Source: a virus. From it: a stretch of DNA of 47,636 nucleotides. The notes below the pieces were generated by a model. That model saw only the letters and a program-made list of their open reading frames with translations, did not search any database and was not told where the DNA came from. The stretch covers positions 1-47,636 of IMG/VR virus record IMGVR_UViG_3300007554_000377; one strand, given 5' to 3'. This document shows, piece after piece, positions 39,620 through 47,046 of the stretch (positions within the stretch are counted from its first letter, which is position 1; each line of letters starts with the position of its first letter). The translations under genes and the position numbers were made by a program.

Positions 39620-40613
39620 GTGGGTACGCCTTATTTAGAATAGCTGCCATTTCATCGGGTGCTTTCGCTAGGTTCTGTAAATCCCATGCACCGCACCATT
39701 TTAAGAAGTTGATACCAACGCCATTTACGCGTTTCGGTTTGCTTGCTTCTGCAATAGTTTCGATGAATGCCACTTTGAGTTCTTCTGGTTGTACAGTTAG
39801 GTCAATGAGAGTTCGATTGCGCTCATAATCTTCCCGTACTACATGTTCTTCACCATTGTGATCAGTCCAACGTTGTAGCATAAAGTTGTTCCAGTTGAAG
39901 CCGCCTGTCTTGCGATCTTCAAATGCTTCTGTCATGCCGACTTTGTTTTTACTTCCCTTCTTACGTGCACCAGGGTACGCAGAAAAGATGTTATCAGAAG
40001 TATCACCGCGAATACATTTTTCAAATAGAAGCCACTGTGGATCGGGTGCTGCAAGTCTCTCTTTAGTTTTCTTATCTTTGATTGGAGTCATGTCTTTATC
40101 ATCCTTAAAGAAACCTTCAAGTGTGATGATACGGTTCTGTACACCATCGTAGATACGAACATTCGGAGCAAGTAGCTGTTGATAGTCACTGTCACTTGAC
40201 ACAATAATATGTTGATCGTTTGGATGTGAAGCAATGAATAGCGCAATCATGTCGTCCGCTTCTGCATTTTTATTCTGTAGAAGGGTGACGTTAGTTTTCT
40301 TGTCCAAGAATTGTATAAGATCATCATATGCTTCAAACATAATCTTGTCTTCTTCTTGTTCACGAATACTCTTGGCTTCTTGTGCGGCTTTGCGCTGTGC
40401 CTTATATGGCTTGTAATAGTCTTTGCGCCAACTACGACCTTCAAGACAAAATACCGCGTGATCGGCATTGAACTTTTGATAACACATTTTGACGCTAGAC
40501 ATCATAATGTGAAATGCAAGTCCAATCTTTGTGTCGATATCAGTGCCGCGCATTGCCACGTGTTTGGCGCGATGATACATGTTGAAGCTATCAACAAGAA
40601 TAAATGTAGCCAT
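39612..40613 (-). CDS. 5'-3' exonuclease (T4 RNase H/FEN-like)
   Basis: A 333-residue PIN/FEN-fold nuclease that removes RNA primers and flaps. The N-terminal FILVDSFNMYHRA gives the first metal-binding Asp. KNAEADDMIALFI provides the acidic pair, and VSSDSDYQQLL and IRGDTSDNI the next acids, followed by a helix-hairpin-helix-type KRVNGVGINFLK. This is the set expected of T4 RNase H-type proteins in phages. Cotranscribed with the genes below it. Confidence 0.87.
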   Translation of the reverse strand: MATFILVDSFNMYHRAKHVAMRGTDIDTKIGLAFHIMMSSVKMCYQKFNADHAVFCLEGRSWRKDYYKPYKAQRKAAQEAKSIREQEEDKIMFEAYDDLIQFLDKKTNVTLLQNKNAEADDMIALFIASHPNDQHIIVSSDSDYQQLLAPNVRIYDGVQNRIITLEGFFKDDKDMTPIKDKKTKERLAAPDPQWLLFEKCIRGDTSDNIFSAYPGARKKGSKNKVGMTEAFEDRKTGGFNWNNFMLQRWTDHNGEEHVVREDYERNRTLIDLTVQPEELKVAFIETIAEASKPKRVNGVGINFLKWCGAWDLQNLAKAPDEMAAILNKAYPHE

Positions 40614-40640
40614 AGTTTCCTCTTTAGTTGTGTTGAAAAT

Positions 40641-40669
40641 ACTTTAACATGTATACGATACTATGTCAA
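40641..40669 (-). promoter_or_regulatory. Weak sigma70-like promoter of the exonuclease gene
   Basis: TTGACA (40664-40669), 17-base spacer, TAAAGT (40641-40646, four of six matching). Precedes the exonuclease and overlaps the end of the 171-aa gene. Confidence 0.4.
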
Positions 40670-41181
40670 GAATATTCTGCACGGTCGTCGTCCATTTTTA
40701 AGCGTTGAATAATTTGACCTTCTTTGCTGTCTACCATATAACTTTTTGGTTCACCGTTTTCGTCTTGTAGATCAGCAAGAACGATGTTTCTACATAAGTC
40801 GCTGAACCAGTTGTCAACGATCTGTTCTGGTTCAGTACCTTCATACCCACTGTTTGCTAGATACTCAACAAACTGTTCGTTGAAGTCTAGTTCAAAGTAG
40901 CCAGCACCCGGTGTTTTTGGGTCCAAGTCAATGCTCAATACTTTAACGTATGGTTCGTTATCCAATGTCGCTACTGCTTTGTCGTATGCACCTTGATTGA
41001 TATAGTTATATTTTATATCAATGTTCAACATGCCAATCTTGAAGTCCCGGCTTTCGGGATCTTCAAGACGAACTAGTGCGCGTTCAAGTTCTTCACCTGA
41101 AAGCGCGTAGTTCAATTTAGCAATTTGTTTCTCTTTATCGGACAGAAACCAATTCTTAGGATTTAGAAAATAGCCTAGCAT
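40666..41181 (-). CDS. Hypothetical phage protein, 171 aa
   Basis: I start at the ATG at 41181 (MLGYFLNPKNWFLSDKEKQI), immediately after the metK stop; a longer frame would run into metK. The rest includes ALSGEELERALVRLEDPESR and FELDFNEQFVEYLANSGYEG, then IVDNWFSDLCRNIVLADLQD. I recall similar uncharacterised proteins in marine T4-like phages. No functional motif is visible. Translationally linked to metK. Confidence 0.6.
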   Translation of the reverse strand: MLGYFLNPKNWFLSDKEKQIAKLNYALSGEELERALVRLEDPESRDFKIGMLNIDIKYNYINQGAYDKAVATLDNEPYVKVLSIDLDPKTPGAGYFELDFNEQFVEYLANSGYEGTEPEQIVDNWFSDLCRNIVLADLQDENGEPKSYMVDSKEGQIIQRLKMDDDRAEYS

Positions 41182-41182
41182 G

Positions 41183-42262
41183 TTACCAACCAATGCGTTC
41201 CCATGGAACGTCCTTATCACCGAAGTGCCCGTAAACACAATTCTTACTGTATTCGTGGAAGTTATACATATCAAAGCGACGAATAATACCAAGTGGTGTC
41301 AAGTCGATTTCACGTTCAATGAATTCCATAATACTACGGTCGTGACCATTCGATTCAACATAGATTGATGTTGGTTCCTTAACACCGATAGCATAACTCA
41401 ATTGGATTTTGCACCAATCAGCCATGTTATCCGCTACCACATTCTTTGCAAGCCAACGTGCCATGTACGCTGCACTGCGATCAACCTTGGTTGGGTCTTT
41501 ACCAGAGAACGCACCGCCACCGTGAGGTGCCATACCACCATATGTATCAACGATGATTTTACGTCCAGTGACACCAGCGTCACCATCCGGACCACCAATG
41601 ACAAAATTACCAGTTGGATTAAGATGCCATATAGTTTTATCATCAATCAAATCACCGAGTACGTTTTGCGCTGCAAGTCTTGAAAGTTCACGCGCTGCTT
41701 CTACATTACCTTCAGTGTGTTGTGTAGACACAACAATCTGGTCAATACGCTTGACACGCCCGCCTTCGTATTGTACCGACACTTGAGACTTTGCATCCGG
41801 GCCTAAAATAGCACCACGATGATTTTTTAGTTCTTTTAGAATTTCATGTGAATAATAGATAGGCGCAGGCATTAGTGTTGGCGTTTCATTGGTGGCGTAA
41901 CCAAACATAATACCCTGATCCCCTGCACCGAAGTCGTCAGTTCCAAGTGCAATGTCTGCGCTTTGTGAGTGAATTTCATTGTAGATGTTTAGATTTTCCC
42001 AATGAAATCCTTCTTGTTCATAACCAATCTCACGAACTTTATTTCGGACGATTTCTTTAACTTCTTCTTTCGATACATTAAAGTTTTTTACTTCGCCCGC
42101 CAACGTTACGTGATTGGTAGTTACAAGTGTTTCGATGGCAACGCGAGTAGTCTCGTCCCCATTCTTCAACCCAGCATCAACTAGGGCATCACTGATTTGG
42201 TCTGCAACCTTATCAGGGTGTCCATCGCTAACACTTTCGCTAGTAAAAATATAGTTGTTCAT
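41183..42262 (-). CDS. metK: S-adenosylmethionine synthetase
   Basis: A complete 359-residue MetK that makes SAM from methionine and ATP. It has SVSDGHPDKVADQISDALVD, GAGDQGIMFGYATNETPTLM, GGGAFSGKDPTKVDRSAAYM and the ATP/Mg-binding GGPDGDAGVTGRK. Slightly shorter than the 384-residue E. coli enzyme. The gene is downstream of folE and queE in the same direction, with a clear aaggaag site. The product would serve the window's eight radical SAM enzymes, QueE and methyltransferases. A phage-encoded MetK is uncommon. Confidence 0.95.
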   Translation of the reverse strand: MNNYIFTSESVSDGHPDKVADQISDALVDAGLKNGDETTRVAIETLVTTNHVTLAGEVKNFNVSKEEVKEIVRNKVREIGYEQEGFHWENLNIYNEIHSQSADIALGTDDFGAGDQGIMFGYATNETPTLMPAPIYYSHEILKELKNHRGAILGPDAKSQVSVQYEGGRVKRIDQIVVSTQHTEGNVEAARELSRLAAQNVLGDLIDDKTIWHLNPTGNFVIGGPDGDAGVTGRKIIVDTYGGMAPHGGGAFSGKDPTKVDRSAAYMARWLAKNVVADNMADWCKIQLSYAIGVKEPTSIYVESNGHDRSIMEFIEREIDLTPLGIIRRFDMYNFHEYSKNCVYGHFGDKDVPWERIGW

Positions 42263-42332
42263 TTATAACTGCTTCCTTATATTGTTATATTGTTCTTCTG
42301 TGTGTACACCACGGAGATATCGTTTATTCTTA

Positions 42333-43205
42333 TCAAGTCCCCCAGGCGTTCCCGAATAGAGATATGTGGAGTCTTGGTGTAAATCTGTATCCTTTTTGCA
42401 TACAGATGTTTGCGACCTCTTGGACTGTGATATCATATCCTTCACTGCGCCCGCCCATTGGCATAAGATAAACCGGACAATCGATGCCATGACTGCGATA
42501 TTCTGCAACAGCGCGATCAACTTCCTCCACGTCTGTACGATCAGAGACAACAAATTTGAGATACAGATTAGTACCCAAAGTAGTGATATAATTGTGTACG
42601 ACATCAGGTCTAATAGCGTCTTCCCAACGTTCTCCAGAAACGGAGAGTTTAGGCGAGCATGAAAATGTGAATTTAATTCTCTTTTGGTTTCCAATGTAAG
42701 TTCGTAGACTTTCATGTAGAAACTGTGTGGAGTTTGTTTCGAATGTGACATTTTTCAAGTCCTTCATTTTCGGATGTTCGAATAGTTCGATGTAAAGTTT
42801 CTGCCAAGCAAGTAGAGGTTCACCGCCAGTTAGAATTAGATGAACATCTTGTCCGTTATCTTGGATCCACTTACCTTCAGGTGTTAGACTGAGTAGTTGT
42901 TCGACAACTTCATCAATCGTCTTATCCATAACAAGGTGTCTAAATTCTGGGTAGATGCTTGCATACGTGTCACAGCCAGTATGAATGATTGGTAGTTCTT
43001 CAAACTTAGTAACACGATCCAAGATGCCAGTATTTAGTAGTTCTTCAACCTCTGGGTTGTAGTGTGTTTTTTCTCGTCCGCGTGGCAACCCAAAGTTCTG
43101 ACATCGAAAGTTACATCCGAAGGTGCGAAGAAATACGCTGGGAACCCCAACGTACTGTCCTTCACCTTGCAGCGAATAGAATGCTTCTGAATATCTTAGT
43201 TTCAT
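42333..43205 (-). CDS. queE: QueE-like 7-carboxy-7-deazaguanine synthase (radical SAM)
   Basis: A 290-residue rSAM enzyme of the queuosine/deazaguanine pathway, converting CPH4 to CDG. SLQGEGQYVGVPSVFLRTFG and LILTGGEPLLAWQ are diagnostic of QueE. The cluster motif is atypical: CNFRC (C31, C35) with the third Cys moved to TGCDTYAS (C78-D-T), where CDT matches the classical CxxCDT ending. This keeps three Cys but with a 42-residue insert. It overlaps a small gene upstream and lies upstream of metK. Confidence 0.85.
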   Translation of the reverse strand: MKLRYSEAFYSLQGEGQYVGVPSVFLRTFGCNFRCQNFGLPRGREKTHYNPEVEELLNTGILDRVTKFEELPIIHTGCDTYASIYPEFRHLVMDKTIDEVVEQLLSLTPEGKWIQDNGQDVHLILTGGEPLLAWQKLYIELFEHPKMKDLKNVTFETNSTQFLHESLRTYIGNQKRIKFTFSCSPKLSVSGERWEDAIRPDVVHNYITTLGTNLYLKFVVSDRTDVEEVDRAVAEYRSHGIDCPVYLMPMGGRSEGYDITVQEVANICMQKGYRFTPRLHISLFGNAWGT

Positions 43206-43372
43206 TCTAATTCAATGCCTTCCAATGTGTTTAACACTTTTTGTTTTGCTTCTTCTAGCGTAGTTGCTTCTACTGTTGCAACAATGCGTGTACCATCTGA
43301 TTCTAGATCAAAGTCTACAACGCTTTTGATTTTCAATGTAAGCGGCTGTTTAAAAATGATTGTATGTTTCAT
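43202..43372 (-). CDS. Small hypothetical protein, 56 aa
   Basis: An ORF missing from longer-ORF searches: MKHTIIFKQPLTLKIKSVVD, then FDLESDGTRIVATVEA and EEAKQKVLNTLEGIELE. It looks like a small beta-beta-alpha protein. Its TGA overlaps the queE ATG (AATGA) and it starts one base after the stop of the upstream 39-aa gene, so it fits exactly in the operon. No family recognised. Confidence 0.6.
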   Translation of the reverse strand: MKHTIIFKQPLTLKIKSVVDFDLESDGTRIVATVEATTLEEAKQKVLNTLEGIELE

Positions 43373-43373
43373 A

Positions 43374-43493
43374 TTAAAAATATCCCATCATTGCTGAAAT
43401 AGCAACAGGTCCGCCGACCATCATTAGCATAATAATCGTTAATGCTAGAGGAAGTCCTTTGCCTGTGCAGTAGTTTTCTTTATGGTCGTTCAT
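43374..43493 (-). CDS. Small membrane protein, 39 aa
   Basis: A 39-codon ORF whose ATG overlaps the folE stop (ATGA). The peptide has a short charged start (MNDHKENYCTGKG) and a hydrophobic segment (LPLALTIIMLMMVGGPVAIS) typical of a single membrane span. Tight fit between folE and the next small gene supports it. Function unknown. Confidence 0.55.
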   Translation of the reverse strand: MNDHKENYCTGKGLPLALTIIMLMMVGGPVAISAMMGYF

Positions 43494-44191
43494 CGCGGTG
43501 CAAACTCCTGCTGTAGCTTAATGTTGTCAAAGAATTCTTGTTTAACATGTGGGTTATTGAAGAATGAACCCTTTAGCACTGTTGTCTGTGTTAGTGAACT
43601 GTGTGCCATAATGCCACGATTTTCACAACAACCATGTGTCGCTTGAATGTAAACACCTACATCATTTGATCCAGTTGCTTTCATGATTTCACGTGCAATG
43701 TCCATTGCAAGTTCTTCTTGCAGTGTACCTCGTCTTGCACACCATTGTGCGATACGTGTATACTTGCTTAGACCAATCAATTTGTCTGCTGCAATGATAC
43801 CAATGTATGCAACACCTTTAACTGGTTGGTGATGGTGTGAACAAACACTTGTGAGTTCACTGCGAACAACTAGCATGCCTTCATATTTTTCGTTTGTGAT
43901 ATTGTCAGGTTCATTTGGAAATGCAGTTGCATTTGGAGCAGGATTGTATCGTCCTGACATAAGTTCGTTGACATACATCTTTGCAAGTCTACGACCTGTA
44001 TCCATGCTATTTGGATCGGTATGACGATCAATTACGAGAGAATCTAGAATACCTTCGAATCCCTCGGTTAGTTCATCAATTATCATGTCATATTCTTCTG
44101 GCATAATGAAGTTTGCAATATTATCGCCTGCCCAATATCGTGCGCCAGCTTCTTCGATCCGGTGTTTAATAATTTCGGAAGTCTTTCTCAT
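43490..44191 (-). CDS. folE: GTP cyclohydrolase I
   Basis: A 233-residue enzyme that makes dihydroneopterin triphosphate from GTP, the entry to folate and to 7-deazaguanine synthesis. Zinc site residues are in SVCSHHHQP and HGCCENRG; KLIGLSKYTRI and QEELAMDIA are family motifs. The promoter upstream carries a TATAAT within a perfect 9-bp inverted repeat (44223-44251). First gene of the folE-small-small-queE-metK run. Usual length. Confidence 0.93.
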   Translation of the reverse strand: MRKTSEIIKHRIEEAGARYWAGDNIANFIMPEEYDMIIDELTEGFEGILDSLVIDRHTDPNSMDTGRRLAKMYVNELMSGRYNPAPNATAFPNEPDNITNEKYEGMLVVRSELTSVCSHHHQPVKGVAYIGIIAADKLIGLSKYTRIAQWCARRGTLQEELAMDIAREIMKATGSNDVGVYIQATHGCCENRGIMAHSSLTQTTVLKGSFFNNPHVKQEFFDNIKLQQEFAPR

Positions 44192-44222
44192 GTACTATGT
44201 TCCTTAGTTAGATGTGGTAATC

Positions 44223-44251
44223 CCACTCATGTTTTATTATAGCATGAGTGG
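44223..44251. repeat. Perfect 9-bp inverted repeat around folE -10
   Basis: Arms CCACTCATG (44223-44231) and CATGAGTGG (44243-44251), loop 11, containing TATAAT. Could be an operator blocking the promoter, or a weak terminator after the glycosyltransferase gene. Confidence 0.65.
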
Positions 44252-44265
44252 ATGTTAGAAGTCAA
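44236..44265 (-). promoter_or_regulatory. folE promoter
   Basis: TTGACT (44260-44265) and TATAAT (44236-44241) with extended TGC and an 18-base spacer. The -10 is embedded in the inverted repeat 44223-44251. Confidence 0.72.
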
Positions 44266-45326
44266 TAGTTTTTTAGAATGTCAATAAGTTTTGTTGCGTG
44301 ATAGAATTTCTGCACACGTTCTACTTCCTGTTTCATCAAAAACTGCATATCAGAATTTTTGCTCATTTGCATACGAATGTACGCTTTGATGTTTGCAATG
44401 TTCTTCTTTGCTGCTTCTAGGTTTGTAGTCCATTCACTTGGATATTTGAATGTCTCATCCCACATTTCACTGTAAGATAGACGATCCGGTACCATTGGTA
44501 TTGCACCCACAACAAGACCTTCGTATACTGAGATACCAAGAGTTTCCTGTAAGTTTGCACTGAATACCAATTTTGCTTTACCAAGTAACGTATGGTATTC
44601 TGGTTTGGTTAAATTAAGTTCTTGACATTTGATGAACTTATATTCGGGCATTTGTTCAGCAATGTAGTCAAAAATCTCGGGCTGTTTCTCAGGAGCAATT
44701 CTGTGAGGGAATAGAATAATGTCCTCTTTCGCCATATTCTTATACTCACTAAGTTCAGTTTCAATATATTCCATAGGCCATCCTACTTGTCTAATAGAGT
44801 GAAGTAGCTGCCTGTCGATATCACGGTCATCGTTCCAGAACGTATTTGTAAACAAGTCGATATGGAACTTTGTTGCAAAGAAGTTGTCGTCATAACAATC
44901 ATACATTGACATTTCCGCGTTACGAACCCATGGCTTATCACCGATTAAGCGACCTAGAAAATCTTGGGGATCATAGCTACCAGCATGCCAGAGTCCACCA
45001 ATTCGGAGTTTTATCCCAAGCAATTCTGCCATATATTTCAACTGGATAACAGTGGGATTCCACGCATCGGTATAGAGAAAGTAGTCACCATCTTTGATCT
45101 TACCTTCACAGAACAGTTTTGCTATTTGTTCTAACTGTGCGCTCTTATAGATATTTGTACCGCCAAAGTTGAGAAACGCTCCGGGAGTAGTTGCAGCGGG
45201 AATGTCTGTGGGACCTTCGATAACTGTAACGTCAATTCCGTTCTGTTTCAACAATGCGGGGAAATGCGTCTTCCATTGTTTGGTATAGCGGGATTCAACG
45301 CTTTCCAAGTCTATAAGATATAACAT
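44262..45326 (-). CDS. GT-B-fold glycosyltransferase
   Basis: A 354-residue protein with an N-terminal Rossmann-like part (LIDLESVESRY...FPALLKQNGI) and a C-terminal GT4-like part: ILFPHRIAPEKQPEIFDYIA, LGKAKLVFSANLQETLGISV and YEGLVVGAIPMVPDR, containing the E-x7-E-like donor loop. Its role could be DNA base or glycan glycosylation; the sequence does not match T4 alpha- or beta-glucosyltransferase. Its stop codon overlaps the folE promoter's -35 box. Confidence 0.7.
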   Translation of the reverse strand: MLYLIDLESVESRYTKQWKTHFPALLKQNGIDVTVIEGPTDIPAATTPGAFLNFGGTNIYKSAQLEQIAKLFCEGKIKDGDYFLYTDAWNPTVIQLKYMAELLGIKLRIGGLWHAGSYDPQDFLGRLIGDKPWVRNAEMSMYDCYDDNFFATKFHIDLFTNTFWNDDRDIDRQLLHSIRQVGWPMEYIETELSEYKNMAKEDIILFPHRIAPEKQPEIFDYIAEQMPEYKFIKCQELNLTKPEYHTLLGKAKLVFSANLQETLGISVYEGLVVGAIPMVPDRLSYSEMWDETFKYPSEWTTNLEAAKKNIANIKAYIRMQMSKNSDMQFLMKQEVERVQKFYHATKLIDILKNY

Positions 45327-45339
45327 TCTATTAAACCTT

Positions 45340-45873
45340 TCAGAGAATGTGTAGATGTTCTAGTGCTTCGTATCCAAACCAGATACCAAACGCGAGATAT
45401 GCCAAATAACCAAATTTGAAAACATATCTCTTGTATTCACTATTTCTAGCAAATACAAATACTAATGCAGCAAGAACTGCTGCTACGCCAGCCAACAACC
45501 AATTGCTTGCTGGATTAAGTAAGAGTGCCGAAAAGATTTCAAAACTCTCACGTGCATACACAAAGAACACAGTAGCAACCGCTATAACAATGCTACTTGC
45601 ACTACGAATTTCTTCTAAGTGTTCCTTGATATGTGCAGTGATGTCCTTGCTTTTTACAAACAGATAAAAGAACAATACGCTAAGAATAGCATACATTGCC
45701 CATTCATAATCTTCAAGAACATCGTGTAGGAAATATGCAGCGAGTACGCCACCGATTAATCCCACAAAACCCGATGCATAGATGTTTGCAGATTTTGTAT
45801 ACTGCGTTAGCATCAAAGTGATGAATGCGATTTCTAAGCATTCAATTAATGTCACCACAAAACTTGTGATCAT
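45340..45873 (-). CDS. FTR1/EfeU-like iron permease homologue (short)
   Basis: A 177-residue membrane protein with about five to six helices. It has two family-type acidic motifs: IECLE (E11, E14) in the first helix and the canonical REXXE as RESFE (108-112), seen in FTR1/EfeU ferric iron permeases. The first motif lacks the Arg, and length is about two thirds of EfeU (276). It sits between a glycosyltransferase and apt. Iron uptake would suit the many iron-sulfur enzymes, but this is inference. Confidence 0.6.
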   Translation of the reverse strand: MITSFVVTLIECLEIAFITLMLTQYTKSANIYASGFVGLIGGVLAAYFLHDVLEDYEWAMYAILSVLFFYLFVKSKDITAHIKEHLEEIRSASSIVIAVATVFFVYARESFEIFSALLLNPASNWLLAGVAAVLAALVFVFARNSEYKRYVFKFGYLAYLAFGIWFGYEALEHLHIL

Positions 45874-46428
45874 TTATTCTTCCTTCAAAATAGAATACAC
45901 GTTGTATCCGCGATCCCGCAATTTCTGCGCACCACCAAGGAACTCTAGATCCATGATAGCAAGTACGCCAACTACGTTTGCATCAAATTGCATGATTAAC
46001 TTAGTAACTGCTTCAAGAGTGCCACCAGTTGCAATTACATCGTCAATGACAAGTACACGATCACGTGGATTCATTGCGTCAATTTGTAGATGCAATTCAT
46101 CTTTACCGTATTCTAGTTCGTATGTAGTTGATACTGTTTCACCTGGAAGTTTCCCACGTTTCCGCGCCATCGCGAAGGGCTTACCGGTGATTGCACTAAG
46201 AGCACCTGCCATGGGAAATCCACGCGCATCAAGTCCTACAATACGATCAAACTCAATACCATTTGCATTGATATAATTTTTAAACAGTGTTACTACTTTT
46301 AGTAGTCCCTGCGGATGATTAAAGATACTTGCCATATCTTGATACATCACTCCTTGTCGAGGATGATCTGGTACTACGCGCACCATTGCTTGAATTTCTT
46401 CTTTAGTTGGATGTTCAATTACTGGCAT
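45874..46428 (-). CDS. apt: Adenine phosphoribosyltransferase-like
   Basis: A 184-residue type I phosphoribosyltransferase with the PRPP motif VLVIDDVIATGGTLEA, GLDARGFPMAGALSAIT and KRGKLPGETVSTTYELEYG, as in Apt. It would salvage adenine to AMP. It overlaps the QueD-like gene upstream and starts the metabolite cluster next to the iron permease gene. Length and motifs are typical. Confidence 0.88.
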   Translation of the reverse strand: MPVIEHPTKEEIQAMVRVVPDHPRQGVMYQDMASIFNHPQGLLKVVTLFKNYINANGIEFDRIVGLDARGFPMAGALSAITGKPFAMARKRGKLPGETVSTTYELEYGKDELHLQIDAMNPRDRVLVIDDVIATGGTLEAVTKLIMQFDANVVGVLAIMDLEFLGGAQKLRDRGYNVYSILKEE

Positions 46429-46864
46429 ATTCGATTAACGCTCCGTTTTCACCATCTTCTGAGATTTCAATCTTTACGTCACGATTTGGATATCTGTTTG
46501 CAATTTGCATGTATAGATCATCGGACATCATTTCGCAAGATTTATAATCTAGATCAAGTACGTCTTCGTTGTACAACTTTTCAAGCCAGCGTTTGAATTG
46601 AATAAACTCAATATCGCGGTCATTGTGTGTGACAGTAACAGCCACACGAAAATGAAAAATATGACGGTGAGGGACGCCAAGAAATGATACGTCATCCCAA
46701 TCACCTGTCGCTAGTTTAGGATCATCTTTTGCTGCTGGATAGCAGTGAATACCTTCACGTTTGAACGTAACCCAAATCCATCGCTTTGCTTCATTCATTG
46801 ATTTTTCGATTGTCATATCTTGTTTGCGTCCTTCATCGCGCATATAATCGTAGTAGTTACTCAT
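46415..46864 (-). CDS. QueD/PTPS-like T-fold protein
   Basis: A 149-residue protein. GIHCYP and the HRHIFHF block supply Cys and His in order similar to the zinc and catalytic residues of QueD/6-pyruvoyltetrahydropterin synthase; IEFIQFKRWLEKLY, YKSCEMMSDDLYMQIA and DVKIEISEDGENGALIEY parallel the later strand, Glu and beta motifs. The usual HGHxY is replaced by HRHxF, so the match is partial. If true, it would form CPH4 for QueE. It overlaps apt. Confidence 0.45.
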   Translation of the reverse strand: MSNYYDYMRDEGRKQDMTIEKSMNEAKRWIWVTFKREGIHCYPAAKDDPKLATGDWDDVSFLGVPHRHIFHFRVAVTVTHNDRDIEFIQFKRWLEKLYNEDVLDLDYKSCEMMSDDLYMQIANRYPNRDVKIEISEDGENGALIEYASN

Positions 46865-47036
46865 TCAATCCTAGCTCTTTTTCCATTGCTAGAATCTCTT
46901 GTTTTAGTCGGAGTTTTTGAACTTTTAAATCACTTACATCTAGACGTATACTATACTCTTTTTGTACCTGATTGTCAAGATCACGGTGTTCTTTTTTTAG
47001 TTGTTCTAGTCTTTGTAGTTTTTTGTCTTTGGTCAT
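46857..47036 (-). CDS. DUF465/YdcH-like small coiled-coil protein
   Basis: Start chosen at 47036, with an ideal gaggagg site; a longer frame starts at a TTG. The 59-residue product has QLKKEHRDLDNQV and DLKVQKLRLKQEILAMEKEL, which match the DUF465 (YdcH) pattern of H-x-x-LD and a K-x-x-LKxEI helix. These form small coiled-coil dimers of unknown role. Overlaps the next gene down. Confidence 0.6.
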   Translation of the reverse strand: MTKDKKLQRLEQLKKEHRDLDNQVQKEYSIRLDVSDLKVQKLRLKQEILAMEKELGLNE

Positions 47037-47046
47037 AGTTTCCTCC

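Noticed and set aside
40666-41292. Longer start for the 171-aa gene inside metK
   Set aside because: The first 37 residues would be translated from within metK with hydrophobic, out-of-frame composition; the ATG right after the metK stop is better.
42263-42751. 162-aa minus-strand ORF overlapping queE
   Set aside because: It is antisense-free but out of frame within queE, which has clear rSAM motifs. Only its last part beyond the queE stop looks coding-like, noted separately.
44262-45326. Glycosyltransferase as T4-type DNA glucosyltransferase
   Set aside because: The sequence shows GT4-like motifs and no resemblance by eye to T4 alpha- or beta-glucosyltransferase, so a DNA target is unsupported.
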